Assembly: GCA_933228895.1 (NCBI GenBank)
Contig: OW121847.1
Span: 81,757,656 to 81,821,655, forward strand
Reading direction: 5' to 3'
Source of the DNA: Platycnemis pennipes
Taxonomy: Eukaryota > Arthropoda > Insecta > Odonata > Platycnemididae
Length of the DNA: 64,000 nucleotides
Part shown: positions 61,278 to 64,000 of the stretch, in pieces
How positions within the stretch are numbered: the first letter of the stretch is position 1
How the letters are laid out: every line of letters starts with the position of its first letter
Notes under the pieces: generated by a model
Told to the model about the DNA's origin: nothing
Database searches by the model: none
What the model saw: only the letters and a program-made list of their open reading frames with translations
Program-made: the position numbers and the translations under genes

Positions 61278-63222
61278 ATGCTAAGAAGTGTTTAGTGCAG
61301 ATATTAAGAATTTTTATCACCATTATACCAGACGTTTGAAAAAAAGTGGAAGAGATATGATTATTTTCTGACTAAATACCGTGCATGGTTTCAAAACCCA
61401 TTGCTCCTGCCTAAAGAAGTGACACAAAAATGTTGAAACATTAGCTTTAGTGTAGATTCAGAGCCATCAACTTCAAAGGGAAGACCCAAAAAAGTGTTTG
61501 AGAAATGTACTGATAGAGCTAAACGGGCCAAAGTGCAGCCTTTGGTAAAATGGCATACGGAAATGGAAAGCGTGTTCGCGGCCCAGCATACCCTTCATTC
61601 TTCTGGGAAACGGGACGCTGCAGCTATGGTAAAAGAAGTCACTTACACTACTCCCCGTCGGGCTACCAAGGTAAAAAGAGCCTACAAATACCCCCATTAC
61701 CTCCAATACCATACACTGCGTTAGCGATTCTTATCGAGATCGGGTTGACAAAGTCGCAGTTCATAAGGATCAGGATAGGAGCTAAGGACACAGGATTAAG
61801 CAACATTTATCCATCTTATGATGTACTTAAAGTGATGAAATTGGAATGCTATCCCCCTAAAGAAGATATAAAAGTGACAGCAAGGTATGCTGAATTGAAA
61901 TAGCAAGCTCTTTTGGACCACACAATCAAACGTTTTGCGCTAGTTCAGAAGGATGTTATCTTGCAATGCTCTACAGAGAGAGAAAAACTGCATTCGATAT
62001 TTAAATGGGGGTGTGATGGTAGCAGTGGTCAGAGTGAATACAAACAGGGGAATGAAACTTCTGAGAGTGCTCATAGTGATTCATCCGTGTTTGTCATATC
62101 CTTTGTGCTCCTACAACTATACCAAACGTAGCGAGGAGGGGTGAACAAAACGGTACTATGGCAAAATCCACAGCCATCGTTCACAAAATTCTGCCGGCCA
62201 TTTAAAATCATCTTCCAAAAATAAGCCAAAACAAAGATAAATAAGGAAATTGACCGCGTGGAAAGTGAAATAGAATTACTTAGGCCAACGATTATTACCA
62301 TCAATGGAGCAGCACATTCAGTGATATCACATCTGGTGATGACGATGGTGGATGGAAAAGTATGCAGTGCTGTGACTGGAAGTTCGTCCCAAACATACGG
62401 CGAAACTTTGCAAACGTGTGAGGCGAAGGCCACCCAAATGAACCAAACTGAGTCTTATAGGACCAAAAAATATGACCCAGCCACCTATCGCTTTGGACTT
62501 TCGATACTTCACGCACGGATTCGATTTTTTGAGGGCTTATTGCATATTTCATATAGACTTGAAGTAAAGAAGTGGCAAATGAGGACGGCAGAGGATAAGG
62601 CCTCTTTCGAAAGGAATAAAAATCGAATAAAAGAACGTTTTCGTCTAGAAATGGGTTCCCTTGTGGATAATCCCAATCCTGGAGGCAGTGGAACGATAAA
62701 TGACGGGAATACGGCGAGACGTTTCTTCCAAAATCCTCAACTTTCGTCTGAAATAACTGGCATTACTCTAAATTTAGTGCAACGGTTTGGAGTAATTTTA
62801 AAAACCACATTACTGGGTATGCCATTGATTCGCATATATTGAATACGTATGATTTTGATACTTCAAAACTTTACTTAAATTTGTACCCCTGGTATTTCAT
62901 GCCGGAAAGTATCCACAAAGTACTCATTCATGTCGCTTCAATAATGGAATCAGCCATTCTTCCCATTGGACAATTGTCAGAAGAGTCACAGGAGGCAAGA
63001 AACAAGGATTTAAAAAAAGTCAGGAGTAGGGATGATAAGATTTCTCTCTCCGCAAATGTTGAGAATGTTTACAATATGTTGCTATTATCTTCGGATCATG
63101 TGATTTCATCCATAAGTCAAAAAACGAAAAAGAAGAACGGAATACCTGCTGAACTTTTGCAACTATTGAAAGAACCAGATGTATTTGGCTCTGGAGAAAA
63201 TGAGGAAGGTGGATGCAGTTAA

Positions 63223-64000
63223 AGCGAAATGTCTGACTATAAATAGTCATAACATGGTCATAAAGTTGTGATGGATATCACTCTGCCGCAGAGCAAATTA
63301 CGTGCATGACAAAATTTATATTCATGATTTACTTTCAATTGAACTTTTTTCAACCTTTTAAATTTATTTCAAATGGGTATTTTGCTATTTTTAGCGCTTG
63401 GACGAATTGATAGAGTATACTTTTTATACCCATTTTGTTTTATTTGAATTTTTTAAAAATATTATGCTGTAACCTCTAAATGTATGACTTTTTTGGTTTT
63501 TTTCTCTGGGGGATGATTTCAAGACCTGCTGGCATAAATTAAAATATTTTCAAATCTGTATTCAGTTATTTCTTCACCACCTCAGTCTAAACCAACGAAC
63601 TAACTTTGAGCGGCTAGAATTCGTGGAGGCCGGTGTTAGCGGTAAGTTCCATTGTTAGTCGCACGCTAGCGGTCGCACGCAAGGTGAGTAGAAAGGAGTT
63701 CCTTCTACTCACCTTGGGTCGCACGTACCGCCATAAAATGCCTCCCTCCATCAAACAAAAGGCTCTTCACTTTTCGCATTTTGGAAGACATATTTTTGGA
63801 TACATGCACAGTGACTGGGTAAGCAACAGGAAGCTCCGTTTTCCAGCGTAGAACGTTGCCATCGCCAAACCGTGAGTTTCGGCCTTGTCCGTTACTACCG
63901 TAAAACATGAATAATTAGCTAAAATGGAGTTTCTAGCGAATTTATACTTCACATTTTAGTGTCAGTCTTTTACTTATGATTTGATATAAATGATAAAATG
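63223..64000. other. Region after the Transib pseudogene
   Basis: AT-rich, with a hairpin at 63681-63715 (AAGGTGAGTAGAA and its complement, 9-base loop) next to three GTCGCACG words. No gene seen. Confidence 0.5.
63681..63715. repeat. 13-bp hairpin containing a donor-like AAGGTGAGT
   Basis: 63681-63693 pairs exactly with 63703-63715. GTCGCACG words lie on both sides. Confidence 0.85.

Larger units (their letters stand above)
58950..63222 (+). pseudogene. Decayed Transib (RAG1-related) transposase, split by a Penelope insertion
   Basis: The Transib coding sequence is visible on both sides of the 59080-61277 insert. N-terminal pieces: FINGLLDEKFELNETDNDA before it and HYTRRLKKSGR after it. 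Then GRPKKVFEKCTDRAKRAKVQ (61480 on), AAMVKEVTYTTPRRATK, ALLDHTIKRF, KWGCDGSSGQSEYKQ (catalytic Asp region, about 62005), LTMVDGKVCSAVT, FGLSILHARIRFFE, GTINDGNTARRFF, YPWYFMPESIHKVLIH and LPIGQLSEESQEARNK (catalytic Glu region, about 62960). At least three in-frame stops (61901, 62129, about 62221) and frameshifts near 61700 and 62815 kill it. The usual C-x2-C pair after the TMVDGK block is broken. I could not identify the termini. Confidence 0.8.

Overview
This is a stretch of eukaryotic, almost certainly insect, genomic DNA. It is AT-rich, has long introns with canonical GT-AG splice sites, and is crowded with arthropod-type transposable elements (Transib, Penelope-like, hAT, piggyBac-like and non-LTR fragments). 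There are no operons, CRISPR arrays or bacterial genes. I cannot name the species from the sequence.

The host genes are three members of the CAP/SCP superfamily, of the intracellular GAPR-1 (GLIPR2) type. Gene A is on the + strand: its last three exons lie at 298-463, 564-771 and 7400-7551, and its 5' part is outside the window. Genes B and C are on the minus strand and look complete. Gene B has six exons between 19633 and 9636 (429 aa). Gene C has five exons between 31085 and 25208 (726 aa). All three split the CAP domain at the same two places with the same phases. B and C also share an unusual two-exon N-terminal module starting Met-Asp with an RKVE-x-W core. This is followed by a divergent linker: short, with a Cys cluster, in B; about 490 residues, Ser/Arg/Glu-rich, in C. 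No signal peptide or membrane segment is visible, so the products are probably cytosolic or membrane-peripheral. A is convergent with B, and C is a tandem paralogue upstream of B.

Layout. 1-7551: gene A, whose 6.6-kb intron holds two repeat elements and a Penelope-derived palindrome. 7552-9635: tail-to-tail intergenic DNA. 9636-19633: gene B; its last intron holds a piggyBac-like element with LINE pieces inside it, plus a separate dead reverse transcriptase. 20585-24870: a 4.3-kb element with GC-rich minisatellites in inverted arms and nested LINE ends. 25208-31085: gene C, with a Penelope remnant in its last intron. 31086-38900: gene-poor, with a decayed transposon protein on the minus strand and a small palindromic repeat. 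38912-41764 and 53741-56648: two oppositely oriented copies of one non-autonomous hAT element, each with a perfect 8-bp target duplication. 45878-49486: a 3.6-kb foldback palindrome with near-identical 986-bp arms carrying tRNA-like Pol III boxes and arrays of a GGGCCGGC-containing unit. 58950-63222: a decayed Transib (RAG1-related) transposase gene split by a 5'-truncated Penelope-like element whose reverse transcriptase/GIY-YIG frame is intact and which is flanked by a 12-bp target duplication.

Exon coordinates were worked out by hand from splice consensus, reading phase and protein similarity remembered for the families. No alignment or database search was run.
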